From an uncultured Alphaproteobacteria bacterium (lineage in GTDB: Bacteria; Pseudomonadota; Alphaproteobacteria; RF32; CAG-239): a stretch of 50,987 nt of DNA. The notes under the pieces were generated by a model. It ran no database searches and was not told the DNA's origin. It worked only from the letters and a program-made list of their open reading frames with translations. Of the stretch, positions 42,927-50,484 are shown piece after piece (within the stretch, counting starts at the first letter, position 1; every line of letters starts with the position of its first letter). Position numbers and translations under genes: made by a program. Where the stretch lies: the NCBI GenBank assembly GCA_944392325.1, contig CALXWI010000006.1:1-50987 (forward strand), in the 5' to 3' direction.

Positions 42927-43520
42927 ATGAAAATAAACCGTTTTATGGCGCAAATATATAATAATTGCCTCGTGGATATACGGAGATTATGGCACAGAGA
43001 CCGAATCTCGTTTATCGGCGTGAGTATTATTGTGGTCGTATTAATCGGTCTATGGATGTTGCCCAGCGCAGATAAAAAGATTGATACCGCGGCTGAGGAA
43101 GTGATGAGCCTGGCGGATAATGTGCGCAAAAATTATCAGACTAAGCCTAGTTATTGGGGGCTTGATACGGAAAGTGCCATAGCTGCTGGAATTGTACCAC
43201 AAAAAATGTTGCGTAAAGGCAAAATTGTGAATGCTTTAGGCAAAAATGTGTTGCTGGGAATGGGAGAAAACGGAGAATCGGTTATGCCGGGGGCTTCAGG
43301 GTTTGAGATAATCTATCAAGATATAGCTCAGAATGTTTGCTCAGCGCTGCTGACTTATCAGTTTTCTGAGCAACAAAACTTGGGGTTAAAAGAAATCAGT
43401 GTAATCAATGAGAACAAGATTACATTCAGTTGGGGCGGAGATAACCCTCTGCCGGTGGGTAAAAAACAAGCTAAAAAAGTATGCAAAGGAAAAAGCTCAA
43501 TTATATGGAGCTTTGAATAA
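42927..43520 (+). CDS. PilS-like pilin-domain protein without a prepilin cleavage site
   Basis: The 197-aa product has an N-terminal basic region of about 27 residues, one membrane helix (ISFIGVSIIVVVLIGLWML), and a periplasmic domain that follows the PilS pattern: AADNVRK-like helix, GLDTESAIAAGIVPQKM, a pair of Cys (NVCSALL and KKVCKGK) suited to the type IVb disulfide, and a C-terminal beta strand SIIWSFE. The G-xxx-E prepilin motif seen in the next two genes is absent, so it would stay anchored in the inner membrane. It may be a pilin-like assembly or priming factor. It starts two bases after pilR and is the last gene before a pilin-specific promoter. Confidence 0.72.
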   Translation: MKINRFMAQIYNNCLVDIRRLWHRDRISFIGVSIIVVVLIGLWMLPSADKKIDTAAEEVMSLADNVRKNYQTKPSYWGLDTESAIAAGIVPQKMLRKGKIVNALGKNVLLGMGENGESVMPGASGFEIIYQDIAQNVCSALLTYQFSEQQNLGLKEISVINENKITFSWGGDNPLPVGKKQAKKVCKGKSSIIWSFE

Positions 43521-43557
43521 TATAATTTTTTAGTATCTGGATATCGTAAAGATAGGG

Positions 43558-43586
43558 TTGTGATTTGGAAAATTATATAGTATACT
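43558..43586 (+). promoter_or_regulatory. Likely promoter of the first pilin gene
   Basis: TTGTGA (43558-43563) and TATACT (43581-43586) with a 17-base spacer, 45 bases before ATG 43631, in a 110-base gap. The -35 equals that of the pilus operon promoter at 33161. Confidence 0.5.
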
Positions 43587-43630
43587 AAGTGAGGCTTGTG
43601 TGTGTTTAGAAGTCTGGACAGTGAGAGTTG

Positions 43631-44236
43631 ATGATGAAAAAAAATAATTCGGAACAAAACGGACGTTCTATGATTGAAATGTTGGGCGTGCTGGCGATTA
43701 TTGGAGTATTGTCAGTTGGTGGTATTGCCGGGTATTCAAAAGCAATGTTTAAGTACCGAACCAATAGGACAATGGATCAGGCAACAACTTTGATTGCCAA
43801 TATTCGAATGCTGTATACCAACCAAACATCTTTTGAAGGCTTGGATATGGATGCAGCTGATGAGTTTGAAGCAGCCCCTACAGATATGATTATTAAAGAA
43901 GGTGACAAAGTAACCGGCCTGCAAAATGCCTTGGGTGGAAGTGTGACGATTGCCCCAACTGATGACAACAAAAGTTTTCAGGTTGCTTTTGGCGGGTTAA
44001 ACAAATTGGCCTGCATTACCATTGCTACCGGCGGATGGGAAGAAAATGCTTCTTCGGGATTGGTTGAAATGCAGATTGGCACCGGCGGTGAAAAACCTGG
44101 CGATGCGATTACTTTGGATAAAAATAAATTTAACTGGACAACAAAAACATTACCGATAACTATTGCGGCAGCAGAGCAAGCTTGCATTGACGGAATTAAT
44201 GCCGTTGGTTGGACTTACAATATTACGGCATATTAA
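43631..44236 (+). CDS. pilS: Type IVb major pilin PilS (first copy)
   Basis: The 201-aa prepilin has a short leader ending NG, then mature residues RSMIEMLGVLAIIGVLSVGG: Gly at -1, Glu at +5 and a long hydrophobic helix, a proper prepilin-peptidase site. The globular part has the PilS fold landmarks TLIANIRMLYTNQTSFEGLD, ALGGSVTIAP, and a Cys pair (KLACITIA, EQACIDG) for the C-terminal disulfide. It should be polymerised by PilQ/PilR after cleavage; the peptidase (PilU) is not in the window. ATG 43631 or 43634 are both possible; ribosome site is weak (GTGAGAG). It is 50-60 percent similar by eye to the pilin at 44432 in the N-terminal half. Confidence 0.9.
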   Translation: MMKKNNSEQNGRSMIEMLGVLAIIGVLSVGGIAGYSKAMFKYRTNRTMDQATTLIANIRMLYTNQTSFEGLDMDAADEFEAAPTDMIIKEGDKVTGLQNALGGSVTIAPTDDNKSFQVAFGGLNKLACITIATGGWEENASSGLVEMQIGTGGEKPGDAITLDKNKFNWTTKTLPITIAAAEQACIDGINAVGWTYNITAY

Positions 44237-44351
44237 CAAGTGGTAAAAGATAACTTGAAATATTTTTGGTATTTTGAAATATTATTTACTTAATTTTAAG
44301 AGTTGTCGTCATAAAGTCAGGGTAAGTTATATTGTAATGTTACGGATAATC

Positions 44352-44380
44352 TTGCGTTGCCAGCAAAAATACAGTATAAT
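44352..44380 (+). promoter_or_regulatory. Likely promoter of the second pilin gene
   Basis: TTGCGT (44352-44357) and a perfect TATAAT (44375-44380) with a 17-base spacer, 52 bases before ATG 44432, in the 195-base gap between the two pilin genes. I see no terminator in the gap. Confidence 0.55.
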
Positions 44381-44431
44381 TATAAAAGATTTTAAGTGTG
44401 GAGCTTTAAACTAGTTTTAAGGAGAAAAGAA

Positions 44432-45022
44432 ATGAAAAAGGTGTTAAGTTCTGAGCAAAGCGGCCGTTCAATGGTCGAAATGCTGGGTGTGCTGGCGATT
44501 ATCGGTGTATTGTCAGTCGGTGGTATTTCCGGTTATTCTAAGGCGATGGCTAAGTATCGTGCCAACAAGACTTTGGATCAGATTTCTTTGTTGATTACCA
44601 ATATTCGTACTTTGTATGCCAACCAATATAATTACACCGGCTTGGATAACGATGCTTTGGAAGATTTTGAGTTGGTGTCGGCAGATATGAAGTCTGGTAC
44701 TGATTATGTTAACCCGTTCGGCGGCAAGATTAAAATAGAAGCAACGAATGGTGGTGCCAACTTTGCTGTTACCTACACAGGCTTGGATAAGCAAGCTTGC
44801 ATTACTATGGCTACGGCAGATTGGGGTAGCACAGCGTCCTCAGGCTTGGTAAGCGTTGCTGTGGGCGAGGCGGCTACTACTACTGACGCCATCGATTCTG
44901 CAACTACGTTTACTTGGGTTAGTGGCACAGGTTCTAACTCTAAAACGTTTCCGGTTAGTCCGGTAACAGCTTCAGAGGCTTGTGCTGGTACCGAGAATGG
45001 TATTACGATTACTTATCGTTAA
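44432..45022 (+). CDS. pilS: Type IVb major pilin PilS (second copy)
   Basis: The 196-aa prepilin has leader ...EQSG followed by mature RSMVEMLGVLAIIGVLSVGG, again with Glu+5. The globular domain keeps the PilS landmarks (LLITNIRTLYANQYNYTGLD, NPFGGKIKIE, KQACITMA, EACAGTENGITITY) but differs from the first pilin in the D-region, where a Thr/Ser/Ala-rich stretch replaces the Lys/Asp-rich one. The ATG at 44432 has AAGGAG seven bases upstream, the best ribosome site of the three pilin-like genes, and its own promoter and terminator. It is therefore a candidate for the most abundant pilus subunit. Confidence 0.92.
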   Translation: MKKVLSSEQSGRSMVEMLGVLAIIGVLSVGGISGYSKAMAKYRANKTLDQISLLITNIRTLYANQYNYTGLDNDALEDFELVSADMKSGTDYVNPFGGKIKIEATNGGANFAVTYTGLDKQACITMATADWGSTASSGLVSVAVGEAATTTDAIDSATTFTWVSGTGSNSKTFPVSPVTASEACAGTENGITITYR

Positions 45023-45058
45023 TATGGCGATGTTAGTTTAAGTTAGATTTCTTTTCTC

Positions 45059-45090
45059 AACTCCGCGGCATTTACCGCGGAGTTTTATTT
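45059..45090 (+). terminator. Strong terminator after the second pilin gene
   Basis: A 10-bp stem (45059-45068 with 45075-45084: AACTCCGCGG / CCGCGGAGTT, loop CATTTA) merges into TTTTATTT. It isolates the pilin transcript from the PilT-like gene. Confidence 0.9.
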
Positions 45091-45192
45091 GTGCTCGTTT
45101 TAAGGGTGATTTTTGATATGACTTCACCCTTTGTTAATATATATATGATAAAGTGGCACAAAATGGTGATATTTCCTGCAAGGTGAAAAATT

Positions 45193-46158
45193 ATGGTTAA
45201 AATTAATGATGTCAGATTTTCAGATATTTATGTAACTCCTGACAAACAAGCTTTTATTCCTGATGGCAAAACCAAAAATGGTTTGGCTATTTTGGAAGCT
45301 GAAGACTTTGAAAACTTTTATCAGCAGTTGGTGGCGGCTTGGGACGGCAAAAACCCGTCTTATTCTTTGTTATATGAAGGGATTTTTTATCGTATTGAGC
45401 GCACTATGAGTATTTATGGTCCACAGTTCTGCGGACGTAAAATGCCTAAGCAGGTGCCGCCGTTTTCAACTCTGGGATTTAGCCCGCAACTTAGCAAATA
45501 TTTGATGTCTTTGGCTAATGCTTCCGGATTGATTTTGTGGGCAGGTCCTACCGGACAAGGTAAAACTACATCTTTGTCGGCGTTGCTGAAGGAATATTTG
45601 CAGACTGAAGGTGGTTTTGCTTACACAATTGAAGACCCTTGCGAAATGCCGTTGGATGGTATTTATCATGCAAAAAAAGGCGGCTTAGGGCTTTGTAAGC
45701 AAAATATTCCACCCAAAGGCGACTGGGGCGCAGGCTTAAAATCAGCCCTGCGTTCAAAGCCTAGATACATTTTGGTGGGTGAGATTCGTACCGGAGAAAC
45801 CGCTAGCGAGGCTTTGCGTGCGGCAACATCAGGACACTTGGTTTTATCATCAATCCACGGTAATAACGTAACCGATGCTATTACATCGGTTGTTAAGTAC
45901 GCATCTTCAACCTCGATGAGTGAAGAATTGGCTTATGACTTGTTCTCGCGTGGTATGTTAGCGGTTATGCACCAGACTTTGGTCGGTGTGGGCAATGACC
46001 GCCACCCAGAACTGAGTTATTTGTTTGCTAATCCGGACACAACCAAAGGTGACCAAGTACGAGGCATTATTAAGGGTGGAAAGCTCAATTTGGCAACATC
46101 TATCGAGTTGCAGCGTACGCGTTTGGAAAAGGGATTGGATTTGTTCCCCGATATTTAG
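45193..46158 (+). CDS. PilT-like pilus ATPase
   Basis: The 321-aa product has a short N-terminal PAS-like region (about 1-95) and a RecA ATPase core: Walker A GPTGQGKTTS (Lys124), the Asp box TIEDPCEMPLDG, Walker B RYILVGEIRTGE, the His box SGHLVLSSIHGN. Size and motif layout match PilT retraction ATPases and the related DotB/TraJ group. Position after the pilins makes a pilus retraction or accessory motor most likely; a DotB-like role in the neighbouring T4SS is possible but that system already has VirB11. AGGTG lies about nine bases before the ATG. The 170-base gap before it holds the pilin terminator and a weak promoter-like TATGAT at 45144. Confidence 0.88.
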   Translation: MVKINDVRFSDIYVTPDKQAFIPDGKTKNGLAILEAEDFENFYQQLVAAWDGKNPSYSLLYEGIFYRIERTMSIYGPQFCGRKMPKQVPPFSTLGFSPQLSKYLMSLANASGLILWAGPTGQGKTTSLSALLKEYLQTEGGFAYTIEDPCEMPLDGIYHAKKGGLGLCKQNIPPKGDWGAGLKSALRSKPRYILVGEIRTGETASEALRAATSGHLVLSSIHGNNVTDAITSVVKYASSTSMSEELAYDLFSRGMLAVMHQTLVGVGNDRHPELSYLFANPDTTKGDQVRGIIKGGKLNLATSIELQRTRLEKGLDLFPDI

Positions 46159-46176
46159 AAGTTAAGACTGTGAGAG

Positions 46177-46211
46177 AAAAGCACACCTTGGTGATACAAT
46201 GGTGTGCTTTT
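46177..46211 (+). terminator. Terminator after the PilT-like gene
   Basis: AAAAGCACACC (46177-46187) pairs with GGTGTGCTTTT (46201-46211), and TTG/CAA inside the 13-base loop can add three pairs. A T run follows. The U/A ends make it usable on the other strand for the convergent gpt gene too. Confidence 0.85.
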
Positions 46212-46242
46212 TATTTGCGAGAAGAAAATATAAAAAAAATAA

Positions 46243-46680
46243 TTATTCAACATCCCAAGGAAAGACAACCCACGTGTCCGGAACTTGGCGAGTATAGATA
46301 TCAGCCTCAGCACGCCCCTGCTCCTTGACATAGACGGCAACAAATTTGGCCTGAGGCAAAAGCTGGCGCATTAAGCGAAAAGTGCGGCCGCTGTCTGACA
46401 AGTCGTCAACTACGAGTGTGTGCTCATCGACATCAGAAATATCACAATCAATTTCAACGTCTTCATCAGCGCGGCGGATTTCACCAGTATCATAGCTGGA
46501 AATGTTAATAGCCTGAGAGTTGCGAATATCAAGCTCATAGGCCAAAATACCGGCAGGAAGCAGGCCTCCGCGGCTAATGGCGATTATTTTATTATAATCT
46601 CCGGAGGATTTGATTTTGGCGGCTAAAGTTTTAACATCTTGGTGGAAATCTGCCCACGAAATATAATACTTATCAGTCAT
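46243..46680 (-). CDS. gpt: Xanthine-guanine phosphoribosyltransferase
   Basis: The 145-aa product follows E. coli Gpt closely along its length: YYISWADFHQDVKTLA at the start, IIAISRGGLLPAGILAYEL, INISSYD, the PRPP-binding loop LVVDDLSDSGRT, and a C-terminal DTWVVFPWDVE. The enzyme salvages guanine, xanthine and hypoxanthine to nucleotides with PRPP in the cytoplasm. Length is near the 152 aa of the E. coli enzyme. The start at 46680 has only a weak AAGAG. It lies 17 bases downstream of a TlpA-like thioredoxin gene on the same strand and may share its transcript. Confidence 0.93.
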   Translation of the reverse strand: MTDKYYISWADFHQDVKTLAAKIKSSGDYNKIIAISRGGLLPAGILAYELDIRNSQAINISSYDTGEIRRADEDVEIDCDISDVDEHTLVVDDLSDSGRTFRLMRQLLPQAKFVAVYVKEQGRAEADIYTRQVPDTWVVFPWDVE

Positions 46681-46697
46681 TAGATACTCTTGATATT

Positions 46698-47249
46698 TTA
46701 AGGTTGTTTAGAAACAGAAGAATCATTATCAGATTTAAGACGATAGATATACTCAACTACTTCATCGCTATCCCAGTCGGCGGCGCCGCGAATGCGTCCG
46801 ATTTCTTTGCCTGAAGAATTGACCAGAACAGTGTTAGGAGAGGTAAAAATACCCAAGGCTGCAGCCATATTGCCTTTTTCATCAGTATAAAAATCGATAT
46901 TATCTGCTCCATAGCGATTCAAAAACTCGCGTTGTTCGGATTGGGTCTTCCACTCTTGTGAAGGGGATATTAAAACCACTTTAATACCGGTGTTTTGGGT
47001 GCGATTATCCAAACCTTTGATATCATCAAGTTCTTGGACGCAAGGCATACAGTGGCGCGACCAAAACATCGCCAAGACCAAGTTATCTTTAAAATCCTTA
47101 GATAAATTGACCTGACTGCCATCTTGGCGAATCAGAGGTTTTTGCGGCAAATCACGAGGTTCATCATAAAGATTGACCCCGTCGGTGGAGGCTAAGGCCG
47201 AATTAGCCGTCAGCAAAGCCATCAGTCCTATTGTGAAAAGTTTTATCAT
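46698..47249 (-). CDS. TlpA/ResA-like periplasmic thioredoxin
   Basis: From ATG 47249 the product has 183 residues: a signal peptide (LFTIGLMALLTANSALA) and a thioredoxin fold with active site FWSRHCMPCVQEL (CMPC), the family insertion before LISPSQEWKTQSE, and the cis-Pro motif near FTSPNTVLVNSSGKEIG. Such proteins reduce periplasmic disulfides, often for cytochrome c or copper-site assembly. An upstream start at 47288 would lengthen the signal, but a TATAAT at 47293-47298 on the minus strand would then put the transcription start at the codon itself, so 47249 seems better. There is no cytochrome gene nearby to name a partner. Confidence 0.85.
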   Translation of the reverse strand: MIKLFTIGLMALLTANSALASTDGVNLYDEPRDLPQKPLIRQDGSQVNLSKDFKDNLVLAMFWSRHCMPCVQELDDIKGLDNRTQNTGIKVVLISPSQEWKTQSEQREFLNRYGADNIDFYTDEKGNMAAALGIFTSPNTVLVNSSGKEIGRIRGAADWDSDEVVEYIYRLKSDNDSSVSKQP

Positions 47250-47334
47250 CTTAATAACTGCAATATAAGCTTTGTGTTTACCCATCATTAGGATTATATA
47301 TGTATTATTATTAATGTAAAAAGGTTTCTAAATT

Positions 47335-47463
47335 ATGAAGAAGATATTAGTTGTACTTTGTTTGTGGGGAGGAATTTTGTGCGGGTTATCTGCTTGTGGC
47401 AAAATGTCTTCCCCCGTGCCGTATGAAGGCAGCGGATATCCTCATACTTATCCCAGATATTAA
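47335..47463 (+). CDS. Very small lipoprotein (42 aa)
   Basis: The frame codes a basic start (MKKILVV), a hydrophobic core and lipobox LSAC with the lipidated Cys at residue 20, leaving a mature part of about 23 residues rich in Pro/Tyr/Ser (PVPYEGSGYPHTYPRY). The CG after the lipobox and the Pro-rich tail recall short outer-membrane lipoproteins of the LptM (YifL) kind, but the match is too short to name. AAGG lies ten bases before the ATG. It ends 14 bases before the VWA gene and may be co-transcribed with the triad, or simply be its promoter-proximal neighbour. Confidence 0.7.
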   Translation: MKKILVVLCLWGGILCGLSACGKMSSPVPYEGSGYPHTYPRY

Positions 47464-47477
47464 CGGGAGGAGCGCTA

Positions 47478-48176
47478 ATGACCGCTGAAAATGATAATTA
47501 TATTGATGAGATGATTCCTTATGTGGAATTTGCCGACAATGCTAATGAGCGTACGCCGTGCGTTTTGGTGTTGGATTGTTCCGGCTCAATGCGCGGAGAA
47601 CCTATCCGCCAGCTTAATGCCGGACTAAAAGCTCTGGAAAAAGAGCTGAAAGAAGACATTGATGCCAGTTCGCGTGTGCAGCTCCTGATTATTAAAGCTT
47701 TCGGCAAAGATGAGGCGGTGATTTCATCTGACTGGATTGATGCCATGAACTTTGAGGCACCGGAGATGGAAGCCGGAGGCCTGACCCCGCTCGGAAAAGC
47801 AATGGAACTGGCTCTGCAAAAAATTGAAGAGCAAAAATGCCTGTATGACAGTTGTGGAATTACATCGAAACGGCCGTGGATTTTCCTTATCAGCGATGGG
47901 GAACCTACCGATTATGATTGGGAGATTATTGCCGAAAAGTGTCGCTATGCGCAAAAAAATAAAAAAGTAGTTATTCATGCCGTGGGAACGCAGGGTGCGA
48001 ATCTGGAAAAATTGGCTAAGTTCTCAACCATATCGCCAAAGCGTTTGACCGGTTTGAAATTTACAGAGTTTTTCTTGTGGTTGTCGCGCAGCGTGTCTTG
48101 TGTATCTAAGGCGGCGCCTAATGTTCCGGATTTACTTGAAGATACGGGCGATTGGAATGACGAAGAGCAAATCTAG
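47478..48176 (+). CDS. VWA-domain protein of the TerY/YegL family
   Basis: The 232-aa product is a single von Willebrand A domain with an intact MIDAS: DCSGSMRG (DxSxS), the Thr in LTPLGKAM, and the Asp in ISDGEPTDY. Family members (TerY, E. coli YegL) lie next to a PP2C phosphatase and a kinase and are thought to bind a partner through a metal ion. The next two genes are exactly such a pair, each overlapping its neighbour, so the three form one unit. GGAGG lies eight bases before the ATG. The C-terminal part has CVSKAAPNVPDLLED, no membrane helix; a cytoplasmic protein. Confidence 0.9.
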   Translation: MTAENDNYIDEMIPYVEFADNANERTPCVLVLDCSGSMRGEPIRQLNAGLKALEKELKEDIDASSRVQLLIIKAFGKDEAVISSDWIDAMNFEAPEMEAGGLTPLGKAMELALQKIEEQKCLYDSCGITSKRPWIFLISDGEPTDYDWEIIAEKCRYAQKNKKVVIHAVGTQGANLEKLAKFSTISPKRLTGLKFTEFFLWLSRSVSCVSKAAPNVPDLLEDTGDWNDEEQI

Positions 48177-48915
48177 TAAAAAAATAAAAGTCGTGGCGGC
48201 CAGTGTATGCGGGCCAATGCATAAATACCGCAAAATGCCTTGTCAGGACTATTTTAAACATAAATCCGGCGGCAAAAATTTTGTGGCCGTTGTATCTGAC
48301 GGGGCTGGCTCGGCAAAATATGGCAAAATCGGCGCCAGAATCGTGTGCGAAACCTTGGTCGACTTATTGGCCAACTGCAAATTTGAAAATATTAAACGCA
48401 AAATCGCCGCATCTATTGAGATTGCCAGAGCTAAATTAGTGCGCCACCGCTTAAACAAAACCAAAAGTACCGAAGGGTTAATCGATTTTTCAGCTACGGT
48501 GGTTGGTGCGGTTTGTAATCCGCAAGGCAAAGGAGTATTTTTTCATATCGGCGATGGGGCCGGAATCGCAATATCTGGCGAAGACTATGACTCTTTTACC
48601 GCCTCCAAACCTGAAAATGGAAATTTTGCTTGTGAGACGTTTTTCTATACTATGGACGACTGGAAAGATAGTTTGCGCTTTACATCTTTTGAAAATGCCG
48701 ACACCATTTTTTTGATGAGCGACGGGTTGACCAACTTTGCTTTTTCGCCGGATTATTCGCGAATCGAAAAAGGATTTATTGCCCCGATTAATAGATTTTT
48801 ATGTGCAGAAAAATCTCGTCCTAAAGCAATTAGAGCTCTGAACAATACACTCAATACGCCTACTGCCAAAAGGCTGAATTCTGATGACAAAACTTTGCTA
48901 TGGGCCAAAATATAA
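48157..48915 (+). CDS. PP2C-type protein phosphatase (YegK-like)
   Basis: The 252-aa product has the PP2C_2 pattern with metal-binding Asp residues: CGPMHKYRKMPCQDYF, VVSDGAGSAKYGKIGARI, VFFHIGDGAGIAI, and LMSDGLTNFAF. It should remove phosphate from Ser/Thr, probably on the neighbouring kinase or its targets. ATG 48157 lies 20 bases inside the end of the VWA gene with only a weak ribosome site, fitting coupled translation; an in-frame start at 48100 would lie deeper inside that gene and adds residues before the conserved start. Its stop shares one base with the kinase start (TAATG). Confidence 0.88.
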   Translation: MTKSKSSKKIKVVAASVCGPMHKYRKMPCQDYFKHKSGGKNFVAVVSDGAGSAKYGKIGARIVCETLVDLLANCKFENIKRKIAASIEIARAKLVRHRLNKTKSTEGLIDFSATVVGAVCNPQGKGVFFHIGDGAGIAISGEDYDSFTASKPENGNFACETFFYTMDDWKDSLRFTSFENADTIFLMSDGLTNFAFSPDYSRIEKGFIAPINRFLCAEKSRPKAIRALNNTLNTPTAKRLNSDDKTLLWAKI

Positions 48916-50378
48916 TGGAACAAGACAGTGTTGATGTAAAAGCTTATGCCGCTATTTATCCGGAAGGAAAATTTGAGAAAATACAGCTCGGAGAAATGGT
49001 AAACCGAGGCGGAGCTGCCGGAAAAATCTTTTTGGTGGAAGGCAAACCTAATCTGGTGGCAAAGATTTTCCACAACAAAAACAAAAGTGCTACCAACCGC
49101 CAAAAGCTTGAGGCTATGCTGTTGAACCCGCCGCATTTTCCGCCGGCAATAAAAGACGGGGTGGAATATGTGCAGATTGCCTGGCCGGTGGCCATATTAG
49201 ATGATGAGAATGGTTTTTGCGTCGGGTATTTGATGCCGTTGATTAAAATGGACGAGGCGGTGTCTTTGGACCATTTGATGCAAAAAGCCATTCGTAAAAA
49301 ATTGGGTTTGACTGAAAAATATTCTTACCGCGTGTTTGCTGCATATAATGTAGCATCAATGGTTGCGGCTCTGCATAGTGTTGGCCACTATATTGTGGAT
49401 TTGAAGCCATCAAATGTATCTGTATACAAAGACAATATGATTGTGGCGATGATTGACTGTGATGGTTTTTCAATTAAAGGAGATAAAGGGAATCGTTATC
49501 CGGCAGAGTTTGTAAGTGAAGAGTATATTTATCCGGAAGGAATGGAGTTGTCTTGCGATGAAATGGGTGAAGAGCAAGACAAGTTTGCCTTAGCGGTGAT
49601 GATATTTAAATTGCTCAACAATGGTATTCACCCCTTTTCCGGAGTGCCCAGAAAAGATGTGGAGATGTTGACGATTCAAAACCGAATCGAGCAATATCAT
49701 TATGCTTATGGGCTGTGGCCGGATACTTATCAGGCTCCGCACCCCTACTCTATTCATGAGTATTTTGACAAAGCTACGCTGGAAATGTTTGAGCGCGCGT
49801 TTACCAAAGGCGGAAACCGTCCTACTGCGGCAGAATGGCAAAACCATTTGGAAAAGCTCATCCATTCGCTTAAGCCGTGCAAAAAGAATCCTGACCATGC
49901 TTATTTTACAGCCAAGGGCTGTGGTTTGTGTGTGGCGGAAGAGCGCTTCAAAGGAGCAATTGCCGACATCAGAAAGCAACGCCAAACCCCTCAAATGTTA
50001 CGAGGGATGGAGATTTCATCAATATCGGTAGAAAATCTGAATCGAAACAAAGCCGAAAAGCATCAAGAAGAATTGAAAATTCAACGGATTTCGGTGGCGG
50101 CGATAACTGTATTTATTCTGCTTTTTGGCGGGTTGTTTAAAATTCTGGAACCATATGCCGGAGTGTTAACCGATATTGGGCTTGGGGCTCAGGCCATCAT
50201 AACAACATTGGTTATGATATTTATTAACAAAATGATGCATAAATATGCTGATAAAGCTCCTCTACTACAGAATCGAGCCTTAACCCAAATGTTGCAGGTT
50301 TATGCCTTTATTTGCATAATTATTGCGTTAGTAACCTTAAATGATATTCCGAGTGGATTGCTTAGTCCGGCTTTGTAG
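48915..50378 (+). CDS. Membrane-anchored Ser/Thr kinase-like protein (YegI-like)
   Basis: The 487-aa product has a kinase fold: Gly-loop-like NRGGAAGKIFLV, Lys50 in NLVAKIFH, catalytic Asp162 in YIVDLKPSNVSV (a variant of HRD...N), and DCDGF at 181-185 in place of DFG with Asp in both positions. Residues about 210-310 contain the C-lobe (EEQDKFALAVMIFKLL, GIHPFSG). A Cys pair cluster follows (KPCKKNP, GCGLCVAEE), possibly a zinc knuckle, then a linker and two or three C-terminal membrane helices (about 395-485). E. coli YegI has the same soluble kinase plus membrane layout and sits with YegK and YegL. The start overlaps the phosphatase stop by one base. Active residues look complete, so it is probably a working kinase. 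Confidence 0.87.
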   Translation: MEQDSVDVKAYAAIYPEGKFEKIQLGEMVNRGGAAGKIFLVEGKPNLVAKIFHNKNKSATNRQKLEAMLLNPPHFPPAIKDGVEYVQIAWPVAILDDENGFCVGYLMPLIKMDEAVSLDHLMQKAIRKKLGLTEKYSYRVFAAYNVASMVAALHSVGHYIVDLKPSNVSVYKDNMIVAMIDCDGFSIKGDKGNRYPAEFVSEEYIYPEGMELSCDEMGEEQDKFALAVMIFKLLNNGIHPFSGVPRKDVEMLTIQNRIEQYHYAYGLWPDTYQAPHPYSIHEYFDKATLEMFERAFTKGGNRPTAAEWQNHLEKLIHSLKPCKKNPDHAYFTAKGCGLCVAEERFKGAIADIRKQRQTPQMLRGMEISSISVENLNRNKAEKHQEELKIQRISVAAITVFILLFGGLFKILEPYAGVLTDIGLGAQAIITTLVMIFINKMMHKYADKAPLLQNRALTQMLQVYAFICIIIALVTLNDIPSGLLSPAL

Positions 50379-50484
50379 TCAGAATCTTACTAAAAATCGT
50401 AGATAAGCTTGCTTTTATACTACACAAAAAAAATTTTGTATGTTATCGTAGGGATAATTTTAATTGTTTATTTAAGGAAAAAAA

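Noticed and set aside
45193..46158. Assignment of the PilT-like ATPase as DotB of a type IVB secretion system
   Set aside because: The T4SS here has VirB3, VirB4, VirB8, VirB9 and its own VirB11; the gene sits after the pilins, so a pilus motor fits better.
50400..50484. AT-rich palindrome ACAAAA...TTTTGT before the last gene
   Set aside because: Could be an operator or weak terminator, but the pairing is only A/T and there is no -35/-10 pair with good spacing to support a call.
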